A DNA stretch of 57,864 nt from a bacterium (lineage in GTDB: Bacteria; Pseudomonadota; Alphaproteobacteria; Sphingomonadales; Sphingomonadaceae): positions 1 through 57,864 of the forward strand of contig JAVBXL010000116.1 in assembly GCA_030824575.1 (NCBI GenBank), written 5' to 3'. Position numbers and translations under genes: made by a program. This document shows, piece by piece, positions 15,785-26,300 of this stretch; positions within the stretch are counted from its first letter, which is position 1; every line of letters begins with the position of its first letter. The notes below the pieces were generated by a model that was not told where the DNA came from, made no database searches, and saw nothing but the letters and a program-made list of their open reading frames with translations.

Positions 15785-17716
15785 ATGAGGCGAGCTGTCG
15801 CGGTTCTGCTCGTCGTCAGCGCGCTTCCCGCGATGGCGCATGCCCAGACGATGGAGGATCGCGCCCGCGCGGCCGCGCAGGCGTCGCGTGCGAAGACGGG
15901 TGACAGCGATACGCTACTCAACACCACGATCACGCCGGCGATGAGCGGGCAGCCGATCGCGACCGTCGACAACAGCAAGACGTTCACGCCGACGATCGCC
16001 TGCCAGAAGACGCAGAGCCTGCTCGAAGTGTTGGTCCAGCCCTCGGCCAGCGGTGACATTGGTATCGTCCGGATCAGCCAAGACAAGGATTTCGACGGGA
16101 CGTTCGACACGGTGAGCAACCTGCCCGTGCCGGTGTCCGGTATCTGCGCGAACGGCATCATCTCCTGCGCGCCCGGTACCTGGAACCAGTGCAAGTATTT
16201 TCGCTGGGATGTCGACTCGTCCAAGTCCTTGAAGCTGACCCAGGTCGACATGCCCGAGCTTTCCGGTTGCTACTGCGTCAACAATAGCTGCGGCGCCAAT
16301 CTCGTCTGGAACAACCTCAATTCGGTGCTGGGCGATCTCGGCGGCGGCATGGTGGGCGCGCTCACTACCGCCGATCCGCGCATCGGCGTGGCGCAGGCAC
16401 AGATCAATGGTCCGGTGATTGACTATGTCGGTGCCCAGTCGACCGCTTGCGCGAGCGACGGGACCGTCGCGCAGACGGCGTATAAGAACAACCCGGCCGC
16501 CATCCAGGGGGATGCCGCGTCGATCGCCGCCGGCAACAGCATCTTCCAGATGGTCGCGGCGTCACCTGCGGGTTCGGGAAAAGCGCAGCAGACCAGGGCC
16601 TGCACGATCGAGCGTCAGGTCAATGTCATCGACCCACAACTCGATGACATCATCGCCCGCACCGCCGGCGGTTATGCGACCAGCCGGACCGCCAACAACG
16701 TTGCCGATTTCCTAATGGGCTCCCCACCGGACAACAGCCTGAGCGGAGGGTCCTGCAGTCTCTTCGATTTCCGCATGACACTGCACGTATCCGACCCCGC
16801 GCGCATTCGGCAAGCATCCCTGGTCGAATGGTTCGCGGACGACTGGGGTCAGGTGCGGATCGACGGCAACCTCGTCGATTCGGGACCCTCGCCCTGGACA
16901 ACCAGCGGTCTGCCGCCCGGAAAATGCGAGCTGAAGAAGACCTATTACGCTTTCCCCAATCTCGACCTGAAACCCTATCTGACCAAGGGAGACCACGAGA
17001 TCTGGTTGCGGGCGGCGGTCAGCAGCGGTGGTGAGGCGTTCGCAGATGTCCATGTCGAGGTGGATGACAGCTGCGGTTCCACGGAGCAGCTCGTCGACCT
17101 GTGTTCAGGGTACGCGGCGGACAGCAAATGCCATCTCGACAGCGAGGATGTCGACGGCGTTGAGACCTTCCGGGGCGGCGTTGCCACCGGCCTGAGGCCC
17201 CTGCCCCAGACCTGGCTGTTCGGAGCCGACCGGTGCACGTTGCAGCTCACCCGCGACTTCTTCCTGCGCAAGCGCAACTATGTCTGCGAGACGGACAACG
17301 CGGCGTTGCCCGATCCGGACCTGAGCCGCGGCGCCTATATCATCGACCATTCGACCGAGACGTTGCTCGCTGACAAGCAAACCCAGGCGGATGGCAGCGT
17401 CACCACTACGACCCGGCCCTTCAGCCTTCCGGATCGGGGCAGCGTGCCCGCCTGCGAGACGATCTGCAAAACCCAGGCGCCCAAGGTCAACACCGCGGCG
17501 GCGCCCTCGGGTGTGATGGGAAGCCAGCAGAATGATCCGACAGGGATCGATACCTTCTATCATGTCTGCTCGGCCGACAATGTCTGCCCGACCGGACCCG
17601 GCGAGCAGATCGCCTCGGCCTGCGGTTGCCTCGACGATTTCCCTGAAGCCGTCGTGATGATGCAGACGGTCCGGCTCGGCGGCGCGGACATGACCTGCAC
17701 GAGTGCCACGCCATGA
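15785..17716 (+). CDS. traN: TraN-like Cys-rich protein, N-terminal part
   Basis: The 643-residue exported protein starts at ATG 15785 with signal peptide LLVVSALPAMAHAQ. It has about 30 Cys residues and segments typical of the N-terminal and middle parts of TraN (TPTIACQKTQSLLEVL, CTIERQVNVIDPQ, and the ligand-like WFADDWGQVRIDG block). The conserved TraN C-terminal domain is missing and is encoded by the next gene. TraN sits in the outer membrane and stabilises mating pairs by contacting the recipient. The stop overlaps the next start (ATGA). Confidence 0.72.
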   Translation: MRRAVAVLLVVSALPAMAHAQTMEDRARAAAQASRAKTGDSDTLLNTTITPAMSGQPIATVDNSKTFTPTIACQKTQSLLEVLVQPSASGDIGIVRISQDKDFDGTFDTVSNLPVPVSGICANGIISCAPGTWNQCKYFRWDVDSSKSLKLTQVDMPELSGCYCVNNSCGANLVWNNLNSVLGDLGGGMVGALTTADPRIGVAQAQINGPVIDYVGAQSTACASDGTVAQTAYKNNPAAIQGDAASIAAGNSIFQMVAASPAGSGKAQQTRACTIERQVNVIDPQLDDIIARTAGGYATSRTANNVADFLMGSPPDNSLSGGSCSLFDFRMTLHVSDPARIRQASLVEWFADDWGQVRIDGNLVDSGPSPWTTSGLPPGKCELKKTYYAFPNLDLKPYLTKGDHEIWLRAAVSSGGEAFADVHVEVDDSCGSTEQLVDLCSGYAADSKCHLDSEDVDGVETFRGGVATGLRPLPQTWLFGADRCTLQLTRDFFLRKRNYVCETDNAALPDPDLSRGAYIIDHSTETLLADKQTQADGSVTTTTRPFSLPDRGSVPACETICKTQAPKVNTAAAPSGVMGSQQNDPTGIDTFYHVCSADNVCPTGPGEQIASACGCLDDFPEAVVMMQTVRLGGADMTCTSATP

Positions 17717-18936
17717 AGAGCCTCTTCCTCACGCGATCCGTGCTGTTAATCTCGGCCATATCGGTCGTGAGCGCCCAGTCGGCGGCTTATGCGCAGGCGA
17801 GCGCCGCCGCGATGCCGCAAGCGCGCGCGGCGATCGCCATTCCGGTCGAGCCCACCGATCCGGTCGAACCGACCGACCCATCGGGCCCTACCGCGCCTAC
17901 CGGTCCCGCGCCCACCAGCGCCAATGAAATGTGCGCGGTCGATCTGAACGGCAATGGCGATGCCGCCGATGAAGGCGAGACCGCGAGTTGCACGGCGACG
18001 GCGAGCGGCGGCTGGCAATGCCCGATCCGCGCTGTCGCCTGCACGGTGACGGGTCCGGCCACCTATGCCTGCCCGCTTGGATCCCAATTTGCGTGCGAAG
18101 TGCCCGCGGGCGGCGGGGCTCCGACCTGCTCGCCCGACGCCTGCATCGACACGGGCGCCAATCCGGTCGTCACCGATCCAGTCGTCGACGATCCGGGCGT
18201 GCCCAATGACGGCCAGGTCGACGCAGAGGGGAATTGCCTCGATCATATCGAGATTTTCTCGGGCCGCGCGCTGCGCTGCCGGCCGCCGGGCCTGCTCGAT
18301 ACCTTCGAGAATTGCTGCAAGGACAAGGGCAAGATCGTCAAGGACGGGATGGGCTCGTCGCTCACCTCGCTCAGCACCAAGATCGCGGTCGCCAAGGGCG
18401 TGCTGACCGGCATGAAGGCTGCCTACACCGCCTTCAAGGCTGGCGCGACCGCCAGTCAGGCGGCCACCGCCGGCCTTCACGGCATCATCGGTATCGATCC
18501 GACCTCGCTCGCGATCAGCCTGGCGATTAGTTTCATCATCGATGTACTGCTCCAGGGTTGCGACCAGCAGGACATGGAGACCGGCATGCTGCGGGGCTCG
18601 GGCATGTGCCATGAGATCGGCAGCTATTGCACCTCCAAGATCCTCGGCATCTGCATCCAGAAGGCCAAAGGCCATTGCTGCTTCAACACCAAGCTTGGCC
18701 GGATCATCCAGGAGCAGGGCCGGCCTCAGCTCAAATCGTTCAACGCGATCGGCTGGGGCACGCCGAAGAAGCCAATGTGCCGGGGCTTCACGCCTGAAGA
18801 ATTTCAGGCCCTAGATTTCTCGAAGATGGACCTCTCCGAATATTATTTGGACATCGAGGCCCGGGCTCAATCCGACATCCAGATAGATATGAAGGACCGC
18901 GTCGATGCGTATATGCAGACGATCGGCAAGAATTAG
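17713..18936 (+). CDS. traN: TraN C-terminal domain as a separate exported protein
   Basis: The 407-residue protein has its own signal peptide (MKSLFLTRSVLLISAISVVS, then AQSAAYAQ) and a repeated Pro-rich stretch (VEPTDPVEPTDPSGP). It carries the conserved TraN C-terminus: ENCCKDKGKIV, QGCDQQDMETG, SGMCHEIGSYC, GHCCFNTKLGRIIQEQGR and CRGFTPEEFQALDFSKMDL. Together with the upstream gene it covers a whole TraN, here longer than F TraN (~600). Both halves being exported suggests a genuine two-gene TraN rather than a frameshift. Confidence 0.85.
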   Translation: MKSLFLTRSVLLISAISVVSAQSAAYAQASAAAMPQARAAIAIPVEPTDPVEPTDPSGPTAPTGPAPTSANEMCAVDLNGNGDAADEGETASCTATASGGWQCPIRAVACTVTGPATYACPLGSQFACEVPAGGGAPTCSPDACIDTGANPVVTDPVVDDPGVPNDGQVDAEGNCLDHIEIFSGRALRCRPPGLLDTFENCCKDKGKIVKDGMGSSLTSLSTKIAVAKGVLTGMKAAYTAFKAGATASQAATAGLHGIIGIDPTSLAISLAISFIIDVLLQGCDQQDMETGMLRGSGMCHEIGSYCTSKILGICIQKAKGHCCFNTKLGRIIQEQGRPQLKSFNAIGWGTPKKPMCRGFTPEEFQALDFSKMDLSEYYLDIEARAQSDIQIDMKDRVDAYMQTIGKN

Positions 18937-19795
18937 CCTCGTCCTGACCCTGGCGCTGGGGGTGATCCCGGCCACCCAGGCGCAGACCGTGGCCGGATCG
19001 CCGCCAAGCCCACCGCCGGCCGACGCGCGCGCCAAGGCAGCCAGCGAAGGCGATGCCGCGATGGAGCGGCTCAAGCAAGCCGTCAGCGCGCAGAAGGGCC
19101 GCGCGACGACGGCGGAGCCCGGCCCATCGGTTCAACCTTCGGCCGAACTTCGTCGGCGGGCTTTCGATGCCGTGCGCCGACGTGCCCACTCGCCTGCGAT
19201 GGATGCACGCGCTCGCGCAGCATACGCCGCGGGACAGGCTGGGCTCGATGCCGAGCGCGAGGCCATGGCCGCAAAGCTTGGCCAGGCCCTGGGCCTGAGC
19301 GCGCCCGACATGGCCGCCGTCGCGGGCGCTACCGCGCCGAATACTATCAAAGGGTGGGTGCCGGTCCTGTTCGCATCGTCGTCGATGCCGATCGCCACGC
19401 TTCGAACCTATGCCGCGCAGCTTGAGCGCGTGGGCGGCGTGCTGGCGTTCCGGGGTATGCCGGGCGGTCTTACCCGCGTTGGGCCCATGGCGAAACTGTC
19501 CGCCGAGATCCTGCGGATCGATCCCGGCTGCTCGGGCCCTGCGTGCGTGATGCGGAATGTCCAGCTGATCGTCGATCCGATCGTCTTTCGCTTGGCGGGC
19601 ATCACCCGGGTGCCGGCGCTGGCGATGATCCCGGGCGATCCCACCCAGCCCTATTGCGAGCGCGACGCCGCCAGTCCGCCGATCGCTCGCATCGTGTTCG
19701 GAGACGCGAGCCTCTCCGGATTGCTTGAGGAATATGTCCGCCTTGGCGGCAAAGAGGAGGTGCGCGATGCTCAGAATCGCTTGGGCGCTCGCTAA
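18905..19795 (+). CDS. trbC: TrbC, F-type pilus assembly protein
   Basis: The 296-residue product starts at ATG 18905 inside the end of the upstream gene, with GAAGGA before it. It has a signal peptide (LVLTLALGVIPATQAQ), an Ala/Arg-rich helical linker and a C-terminal TrbC domain (VPVLFASSSMPIATLRTYAAQ, VVD-like LIVDPIVFRLAGITRVPALAM and AAS-type end). TrbC and TraW cooperate in pilus assembly. The C-terminus overlaps the next gene by 29 bases. Confidence 0.85.
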   Translation: MRICRRSARISLVLTLALGVIPATQAQTVAGSPPSPPPADARAKAASEGDAAMERLKQAVSAQKGRATTAEPGPSVQPSAELRRRAFDAVRRRAHSPAMDARARAAYAAGQAGLDAEREAMAAKLGQALGLSAPDMAAVAGATAPNTIKGWVPVLFASSSMPIATLRTYAAQLERVGGVLAFRGMPGGLTRVGPMAKLSAEILRIDPGCSGPACVMRNVQLIVDPIVFRLAGITRVPALAMIPGDPTQPYCERDAASPPIARIVFGDASLSGLLEEYVRLGGKEEVRDAQNRLGAR

Positions 19796-20363
19796 ATGGA
19801 TCTGGCTGCAGCTGAAGGAGCTGCCGCTGCGCGCGGCGGTCGCGCTCGGCTGTAGCGGCCTCGGGGAACCACCGCGACCCGACCAGCTGTTGAAGGCCTA
19901 TTGTATCGTGCTGCCGGTCGGCCTGCTGACCTGGTGGGCGATCCCGCAATTCACCCTCGTGATGACCCCATCGATCCATGCCTGGGCGGTGCGGGGCGAT
20001 CCGGGCCCCATCCACAAGGGCGATCTCGTCTCGTTCATGCTCACGAACGCGGTCGCGGGACCCAAGCCGGTGTCGGTCACCAAATATGTGCTGTGCATGC
20101 CCGGCGAACGGCTCGACATGATCGAGAAGCCGTCAGTCGGAGGGCATACATGGGACGGCTGGTACTTCTGCGATGGCAAGCTGCTCGGTGTCAGCAAGCC
20201 CTACGGCCGCAAGGGACAGAAGCTCGATCATTATCAGCCAAAGGGCGTGATCATCCCATCGGGCTATGCCTATGTCGGTTCGAGCCATCCGGATGGATTT
20301 GACAGTCGCTATTACGGTCCCGTCGCCATCGACCAGTTGACCCGGATGGAGAAAATGCTGTGA
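19767..20363 (+). CDS. S26-family conjugation signal peptidase (TraF/TrhF type)
   Basis: The 198-residue membrane protein starts at ATG 19767 behind AGGAGG (19755-19760). After one membrane helix (LLKAYCIVLPVGLLTWWAI) it shows serine-protease features: a probable nucleophile in VMTPSIHAW, a Lys in SVTKYVLCMPGERL, and the closing block SSHPDGFDSRYYGPVAIDQL. Such peptidases process or cyclise pilins. F itself uses LepB, so this gene links the locus to the R27/RP4-style variation of pilus maturation. The end overlaps traF (GTGA). Confidence 0.8.
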   Translation: MLRIAWALAKWIWLQLKELPLRAAVALGCSGLGEPPRPDQLLKAYCIVLPVGLLTWWAIPQFTLVMTPSIHAWAVRGDPGPIHKGDLVSFMLTNAVAGPKPVSVTKYVLCMPGERLDMIEKPSVGGHTWDGWYFCDGKLLGVSKPYGRKGQKLDHYQPKGVIIPSGYAYVGSSHPDGFDSRYYGPVAIDQLTRMEKML

Positions 20364-21256
20364 TTGCCCGCACGCGCTTACTGCGCGCGGCCCTCCTCGC
20401 CGCGAGCACCCTCCCCCTACCGGTGCAGGCCCAGGATCAAAGGCCGGCCATGACCGGAAAGGATGGATATTGGTGGTATCAGGCGCCGCCCAAGCCTGCC
20501 GAGGAGAAGCCCGATCCAGATGCGCTGGTGAAGCCGCTGATCCCGCCGATGGCCGAGCTCGCCACCTGGACGCCGCCGAAGATCCACAAGCTGATCGAGC
20601 AGCAGCGCGATTATGCCGCGACCGTCCTTACGGTGGATGCCGTCTCGGACTTCTGGAAGCTCGAGGATTTCGCGCGGCGCAAGGCTCGGGCGTTCGCCGG
20701 CGTGACCCAGATCGCGATGCTTCAGCATCCCGAACTCAATTCCAAATCGGCCAATCCGATGGTCGGCGATGCGCGCGACCAGCTCACCGCGTTCAAGGAC
20801 GATACGCGCCGTCAGTATCTTCGGGCCCATGCGTCGGAATTCGCGCTCGTCATGTTCTCGAGGGCGAGCTGCGGCTATTGTCAGGTGCAATGGCCGATCG
20901 TCCAGCGCTTCCAGGAGGAGATGGGCTGGCAGGTGACGATGATGGATATCGGCCGCAGGCCCGATGTCGGCCAGCGCTTCGGCGTCGAGGTCACACCGAC
21001 GACGATGATCATCAGGCGGAACAGCCAGCAGCGCATGGTGATCGCGAACGGGGTCGAGGCGTATCCAAACCTCGCGCAAATGGCGTATCAGGCCGTTCGG
21101 CTGCTGACCGGCGACATTCGGCCTGAGCAGTTCATGACCGGCGCCGGCGAGGAGGACGGATTCTTCGACGCGCTCGCGAACGGCCCGGTCTCGGCGACCG
21201 ATCCACGCGTGCTCGGGGGCGATCTGGTCAACACCGGCGGGAGTCCGCGGCCGTGA
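20360..21256 (+). CDS. traF: TraF, thioredoxin-fold pilus assembly protein
   Basis: The 298-residue protein (GTG start, GTGA overlap) has a signal peptide ending PVQAQ and the mature motif KDGYWWYQAPPKPAEE typical of F TraF. The C-terminal thioredoxin domain has an intact redox pair, RASCGYCQVQWP, at about residue 172, and the cis-Pro loop VEVTPTTMI. F TraF lacks the CxxC pair, so this version may still be catalytic. Confidence 0.88.
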   Translation: MIARTRLLRAALLAASTLPLPVQAQDQRPAMTGKDGYWWYQAPPKPAEEKPDPDALVKPLIPPMAELATWTPPKIHKLIEQQRDYAATVLTVDAVSDFWKLEDFARRKARAFAGVTQIAMLQHPELNSKSANPMVGDARDQLTAFKDDTRRQYLRAHASEFALVMFSRASCGYCQVQWPIVQRFQEEMGWQVTMMDIGRRPDVGQRFGVEVTPTTMIIRRNSQQRMVIANGVEAYPNLAQMAYQAVRLLTGDIRPEQFMTGAGEEDGFFDALANGPVSATDPRVLGGDLVNTGGSPRP

Positions 21257-21852
21257 CGCGGCGCGCGCTCGCCATTGCAGCCATGGTGTCCGCCGTTGTT
21301 GGTATCGCTGCGGGCGCGATGGCTCAATCGGCATCGGCAGGGCAAGATGCGGCGCGGCGCGCGGCAATCCATCCTGTTGCCGACGCTGCCAGCCTGCAGG
21401 CGTGGCTCGCCCGCGTCCCGCTGACGCGGCAGTTCCCGCCGGACTTCGCCGATACGTTACGCGGCCAGGCGCCGGCGTTCGTCATCGAAATGAGCACGAG
21501 CCCGGGTTGCGTACCGTGCGGCGATATGTGGACCAAGCTATCGGCCTTTGGCCGGCAATATGGCTGGCGCGTCGCTGCGATCGGCGGCCAGGAAGCGATG
21601 GTCCGTTCGGGCCGGCTTGGGCTGCCCTGGGTTGGCCATCCGGTCGTTTGGGTCCGACCGATCGCGGATTGGAACAGGATCGTGCCGATCGCGATCGGCA
21701 CCGATCATGCGCCGAACCTCGCCCGCAACGTTTATCTCGCCGTCAAGATGCTGACGGGCGTGCGACCTGATGTCGGCCTTCGGGCCATGTCCAAATATAC
21801 CGGGATCGTCGGCGTGGGCGCGCCGCGGAATCCGGCCAACCGAGGAGGCTGA
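21253..21852 (+). CDS. Second thioredoxin-like transfer protein (TrbB-like position)
   Basis: The 199-residue exported protein (GTG start, GTGA overlap with traF) has a signal peptide ending GAMAQ and a CxxC motif in STSPGCVPCGDMWTKL near residue 80. It lies where F carries trbB and related Dsb-like genes. It is the third thioredoxin-fold protein of the operon. The domain after the motif is atypical, so redox activity is likely but not certain. Confidence 0.7.
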   Translation: MTRRALAIAAMVSAVVGIAAGAMAQSASAGQDAARRAAIHPVADAASLQAWLARVPLTRQFPPDFADTLRGQAPAFVIEMSTSPGCVPCGDMWTKLSAFGRQYGWRVAAIGGQEAMVRSGRLGLPWVGHPVVWVRPIADWNRIVPIAIGTDHAPNLARNVYLAVKMLTGVRPDVGLRAMSKYTGIVGVGAPRNPANRGG

Positions 21853-21904
21853 GCATGGCGGGCCAGCACCTCTTTCATCTCACTCGAACCCGAGGAAGCC
21901 CGCC

Positions 21905-23350
21905 ATGTCGCTTGCCGTTCCCAGACTCTATCGTCGTCTAGCTCGCCGTCTCTCGTTCAGCCTGTGCGGGATCGTCGCTGCGTGCGGCACCGCGGCCCCG
22001 GCACATGCGCAGAGCTGGGCGGAGAGTTGGTTCGACAACGCGACTTATACCTCTCCCGGCAGCTTCGAGGATCAGACGCGCGGGTATGTGACCGCGGGCG
22101 GCATGTCGGGGCGGGTGGATGTCCATAACGACTATCTGATGTCGTTGAGCCTGCCCAAGATCAAGGCCGGCTGCGGCGGCATCGACATGTTCCTGGGCGG
22201 TATGTCGTTCCTCGACCCCGACTATCTCGTCCAGAAGCTGGAGAGCATCCTTCAGGCGGCCCCCGCAGTCGCCTTCCAGTATCTGCTCGAGACGCTCGAC
22301 GAGAAGATGGGCAACATCATTTCGAAGATGGAGGCGGCGACCAACTTTCTGAATTCGATCCAGGTCAATGATTGCCGGTTGGCCAACCGCGCTGTCCAGA
22401 TCGCCAAGGGCGACGACAATATGAGCGGCATCATCGAGGAGATGACCGGCTACAAGTCTGTAAAGGAAGGGTTCGCCAAGAGCTACCAGCAGAGCCGCGA
22501 GAAGATCCAGGCGAACCAGAACAACCCGACCGAGGATCTGAAGGACGCGCTGCAGAATTGCCCGGCCGAAGTCACCGACATCTTCCGCACAGGATCGCTG
22601 CTGTCGCATGCGGCTTCGCGGGTCGGCGCCGGCGACTGGGCGGATGTGATGCGTGCGCGCGTCGGCGACGTCTATATGCGCTGGGACCCGACCGACAAGG
22701 TGCCGCTCTTCTCGGCAATCCCCGCCTGCCCGAAACAGGATACCGAGTCGGCGGACGATTTTCTGAGCGGCCGGGTGCAGAAGCGCGCGCTCAATGTTCC
22801 GCCCACTGCCGGTGATTGCAGTCAGGACGGGACGAAGGGGGCGCTCGAACTCGCGCGCACCCGGATGGAGTCGATCGCTGACAAGATCAGGACGCGCGGT
22901 GGGCTTTCGGCTGATGAACGCCAGTTCGTCGCCAATGTCAGCACGCTTCCCGTTTATCGGATGCTCGAATGGGGCGTCCGCCAGGGCGTCCAGGGCTCGG
23001 TCATCAGTGATACCGATGAGTTGGTCGCATTTACGCTCGCCTATCAGATGCTGAACGACCTGACCCGCTCCATCGACTTCGCGCTCAGCAATGCCGAGCG
23101 TGGGACGACGGCGGCCGGCGCTGCCAGTGCGACGAGCACGAATATCTGCCAGACCCGCATCCTGACCAAGGGCATCGAGCAATTGCGGGACCTGCGCGAG
23201 GAGGTCCTCCGCCAGCGCGCGCAGATGCGTCAGTCCTATCTCGCGGCGCTAAGCCAGGCGAACCTCTCGACATCCTATGCCGGGCTTCTCCGTCAGCGCG
23301 ATCGCGATGCGCGCGACGCCGCCGGTACCGCCGCGAACCGCAACCAATAG
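21905..23350 (+). CDS. traH: TraH, pilus assembly protein
   Basis: The 481-residue exported protein starts at ATG 21905 behind GAGGAAG; in-frame starts further upstream would overlap the previous gene. It has a signal peptide (ACGTAAPAHAQ), then the family hallmarks GYVTAGGMSGRVDVHN, the glycine-rich KAGCGGIDMFLGGMSFL and a coiled-coil C-terminus (LRDLREEVLRQRAQMRQSY). TraH acts in the periplasm/outer membrane in pilus extension. Confidence 0.92.
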   Translation: MSLAVPRLYRRLARRLSFSLCGIVAACGTAAPAHAQSWAESWFDNATYTSPGSFEDQTRGYVTAGGMSGRVDVHNDYLMSLSLPKIKAGCGGIDMFLGGMSFLDPDYLVQKLESILQAAPAVAFQYLLETLDEKMGNIISKMEAATNFLNSIQVNDCRLANRAVQIAKGDDNMSGIIEEMTGYKSVKEGFAKSYQQSREKIQANQNNPTEDLKDALQNCPAEVTDIFRTGSLLSHAASRVGAGDWADVMRARVGDVYMRWDPTDKVPLFSAIPACPKQDTESADDFLSGRVQKRALNVPPTAGDCSQDGTKGALELARTRMESIADKIRTRGGLSADERQFVANVSTLPVYRMLEWGVRQGVQGSVISDTDELVAFTLAYQMLNDLTRSIDFALSNAERGTTAAGAASATSTNICQTRILTKGIEQLRDLREEVLRQRAQMRQSYLAALSQANLSTSYAGLLRQRDRDARDAAGTAANRNQ

Positions 23351-23358
23351 GTGCTCCA

Positions 23359-26300
23359 ATGATGCGTCGGATCCTTCGTCCCGCTGTCACAGCTGCCGCA
23401 TTGCTCGCCGCCTCGCCGGCCTTTGCCGTCGACACGAGCTTCTATACTTATGACGGATTCGCCGAGACGGTGGATGCATTCCGCCTCGTCGCGATGATCT
23501 TTGCCGACCCGCGTTACGAGACGCTGGTCGTTGTAATTGCGACGATCGGGATTGCGGTGGGAGCGACGCTGACCGCCATTCGTGGCCAGGGTATGGGGCT
23601 TGTCGCCTTCGGCTTTCAGATGCTGGTCGGCATCGGCCTGTTCGTCGGTATGATCGCGACCACCGGGACGGTCCACGTCTATGACAAGGTGCGCAACGCC
23701 TATCAGCCGGTCGGCGGCGTCCCCAATCTGCTCGTGCTGGTCGCCGGCACGACCAACCTGATGGAGCGCGCCCTGGTCGAGACGATCGACGACAACACGC
23801 TCGATCCGGATTCCAAGATCGAGTTCGGCGCCGGGGGGCACACGTTCGACCTGTTCTTCAATGCCGTCGCGCCGCGTGGCCCGATGACCGACACCTTCCT
23901 TGATGCAACGATCAAGGACTATGTCCGGCAATGCTATCCGGTCGCGCGCGTGTCGCCGGCTTACGGCATCGACGATGACAAGTTGTTCCGCACGACAACC
24001 GATCTGCCAGCCGCGTTCGCAGCGATGGCGGGACCTGCGACCTTCAGCACGGTCTATACGGCGGCGGACAAGGGCGGCACGACGAAGAGCTGCGACGAGT
24101 CTTGGCAATATATTTCTGACAGGCTCTCCGATCCGACCTTGTTCGACGATTACACCAGGCAGGTTTGCCTGCGGACGGGCTTCGACGCGACCGATGCCAA
24201 TCAGCTCACTCGCTGCCGCGCCCAGCTCGGCGAGGTGGGCGGCATGATGATGGGCTCTCCGCTGTCGCTTCAGGCATTCATGACAGATGTCCTGCTCGGC
24301 AACACCGTGGGCGACGTCCTGTTCGAGGATAGCCCGGCAACAGCGGCCCGGGTCATGGCCAATCGCGCCGTAATGTCGAGCGGTCTTGCCACGATGTCGG
24401 TTGCAAACGAATGGATGCCGACGATCCGCGCGGTCGTATTCGGCATCATGCTGTTCATGATCCCGATCGCGCTTCTGTTCATCCTGACGCCGATCAACCT
24501 TCGGGTCATGAGCTTCGCGCTTGGGCTGTTCGTGTTCGTCGCCTTGTGGGGCGTGATCGATGCCGGCATTTACCAGCTTACCCTTGGGCGCGCGATGGGC
24601 GCGCTTGCCGAGATGCGCTCGAACGCCAACGGCGCCAACGCCTGGCTTCTCGCCCCTTCTTCCGCGCAAAAGGCCCTTGCGATCTTCGGCAGCTTCCGCA
24701 CGGCGGCGGCGGGCCTGGCGGGCGCGTTCGTGTTCACGGTGTTCCGGTTCTCGGGGAATGTCTTCACGGCGTTCACCAGCGGCGCGCTCGGCGTCCAGGG
24801 TCAGGGCACTGCCGCCGCGTCGCCTATGGGCACAGCGGAAGGTCGCGCCTCGGCCCTTGAGGCACAGGCGTCCGCGTTGGGCACATCCGCGCGACGCGGG
24901 GCTTCGTCGAGCTTTGGTGACTTTGGCGAGCGATCGACATTTGGCGCCAACCGCAGCTTCGGCGCGGCGAGCACGATGTTGGGTGAGCGCAACAGCGGGG
25001 TGCCAGGAGTGCCGGCATTCGGCATGGGCGGGATCGACGCGGCGCGCGAACTTGGCGGGCTCGCACCGGCGCTCGTCAATGGGGATCTGTCCAACCCTGC
25101 GACGCAACGCGCAGTCAGGGCCAACGCCACGACGGCCGCGTTTCAACAGTTCGCCGAGAAGGACGCGCTCCGGGCTTTGGGTACAACCTATTTCGGTTCC
25201 GGTCAGGCTGGTGAGCGCGCCTTCGCTGCGTTCTCGCAGCATCTGGTGCAATGGCGCGCCTTTGGGGATCAGCGCGCTTACGACATGATGCAGCAGGGCG
25301 CGACGCGGGCCTTCGAGCGAGGCGGCTACTCGCCGAAGGACGCTGCGCTGAAGGCGTCCGGTGTCATCGCTCAGGCCTCGGCGGACCCGACCTTTGCAAA
25401 GCTGACCGCCAATGCCTTCGACCAGGAAGCGATGCTCCGCAATGACATCACCTCCGCGCAGGTCCAGGTCGGTGCTATGGAAGGGCGGCGCGATTTCGCC
25501 GGCAACAAGGTCGCCGGCATCGAGCGCGGAAACGTGGCAACCGAGCAGGCCCATCGGACCGGCACCAACCAGGGACAACGCGACGCCGCCGGCATGCTTG
25601 GCCTGTCGGTTCAGGAGACCAGCCGCCGCATCGGCTTTATCAACGCGCTCGCCGGCGAAGCGCGCTCTTCCGCGATCACCCAACTCTCCCGCGCGACTGG
25701 CCGCAATGAGGCGCAGGTCGAGCACGCGCTCGAAACCTATAATGCGTCGACGCAACTCGGTACGGCGGATGGGGCCACCGCGGAAGCAGGACGCGAGGGA
25801 ACGAGTGTCTACGGACGGACGCGCGAGACAGCCGGGTTCGATTTTGCCGAGCGCGCGGGCAAGCTCGACGCGCAACGCGAAGTTGGGCGGGACGGTACGA
25901 GGAGCGCGGCGCGCATCGGGGAAGAGCGTCGACAGTCGGACAATTTTGGGTTTGCGGAGGGCGCGGAGGCGGCAGGCGTCTCGACGCGCGAAGCTGCGCG
26001 GCTCGATAGCTTCATCCGCACGCTTGCCGGGACGGCCGGCAATCAGGTCGATATGGCTGACGGCGGCGCCGGTGGGATCGCGGATCGCGCGCGTAATGAG
26101 CGTACGTCTCGAATCGTCGACAATCAGCGCCTGACGCGAATGCAGGGGCTGCTGCGCGCCAATGGCATCACGATGACGAAGAAGCAGCTAGCGATGAGCC
26201 AGAATGGCGACCTTGCCATGAACGTAACGCCAGAGGTCGCTGGTCAACTGCGCCGCGCCGGGCTGATCAATGACAGCCAATATGGTGCAATTGCCGGTGG

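Noticed and set aside
23293..25875. 860-residue open frame on the minus strand opposite traG
   Set aside because: It is Arg-rich and low in hydrophobic order, as expected of an antisense frame in GC-rich DNA. The plus strand has clear TraH and TraG.
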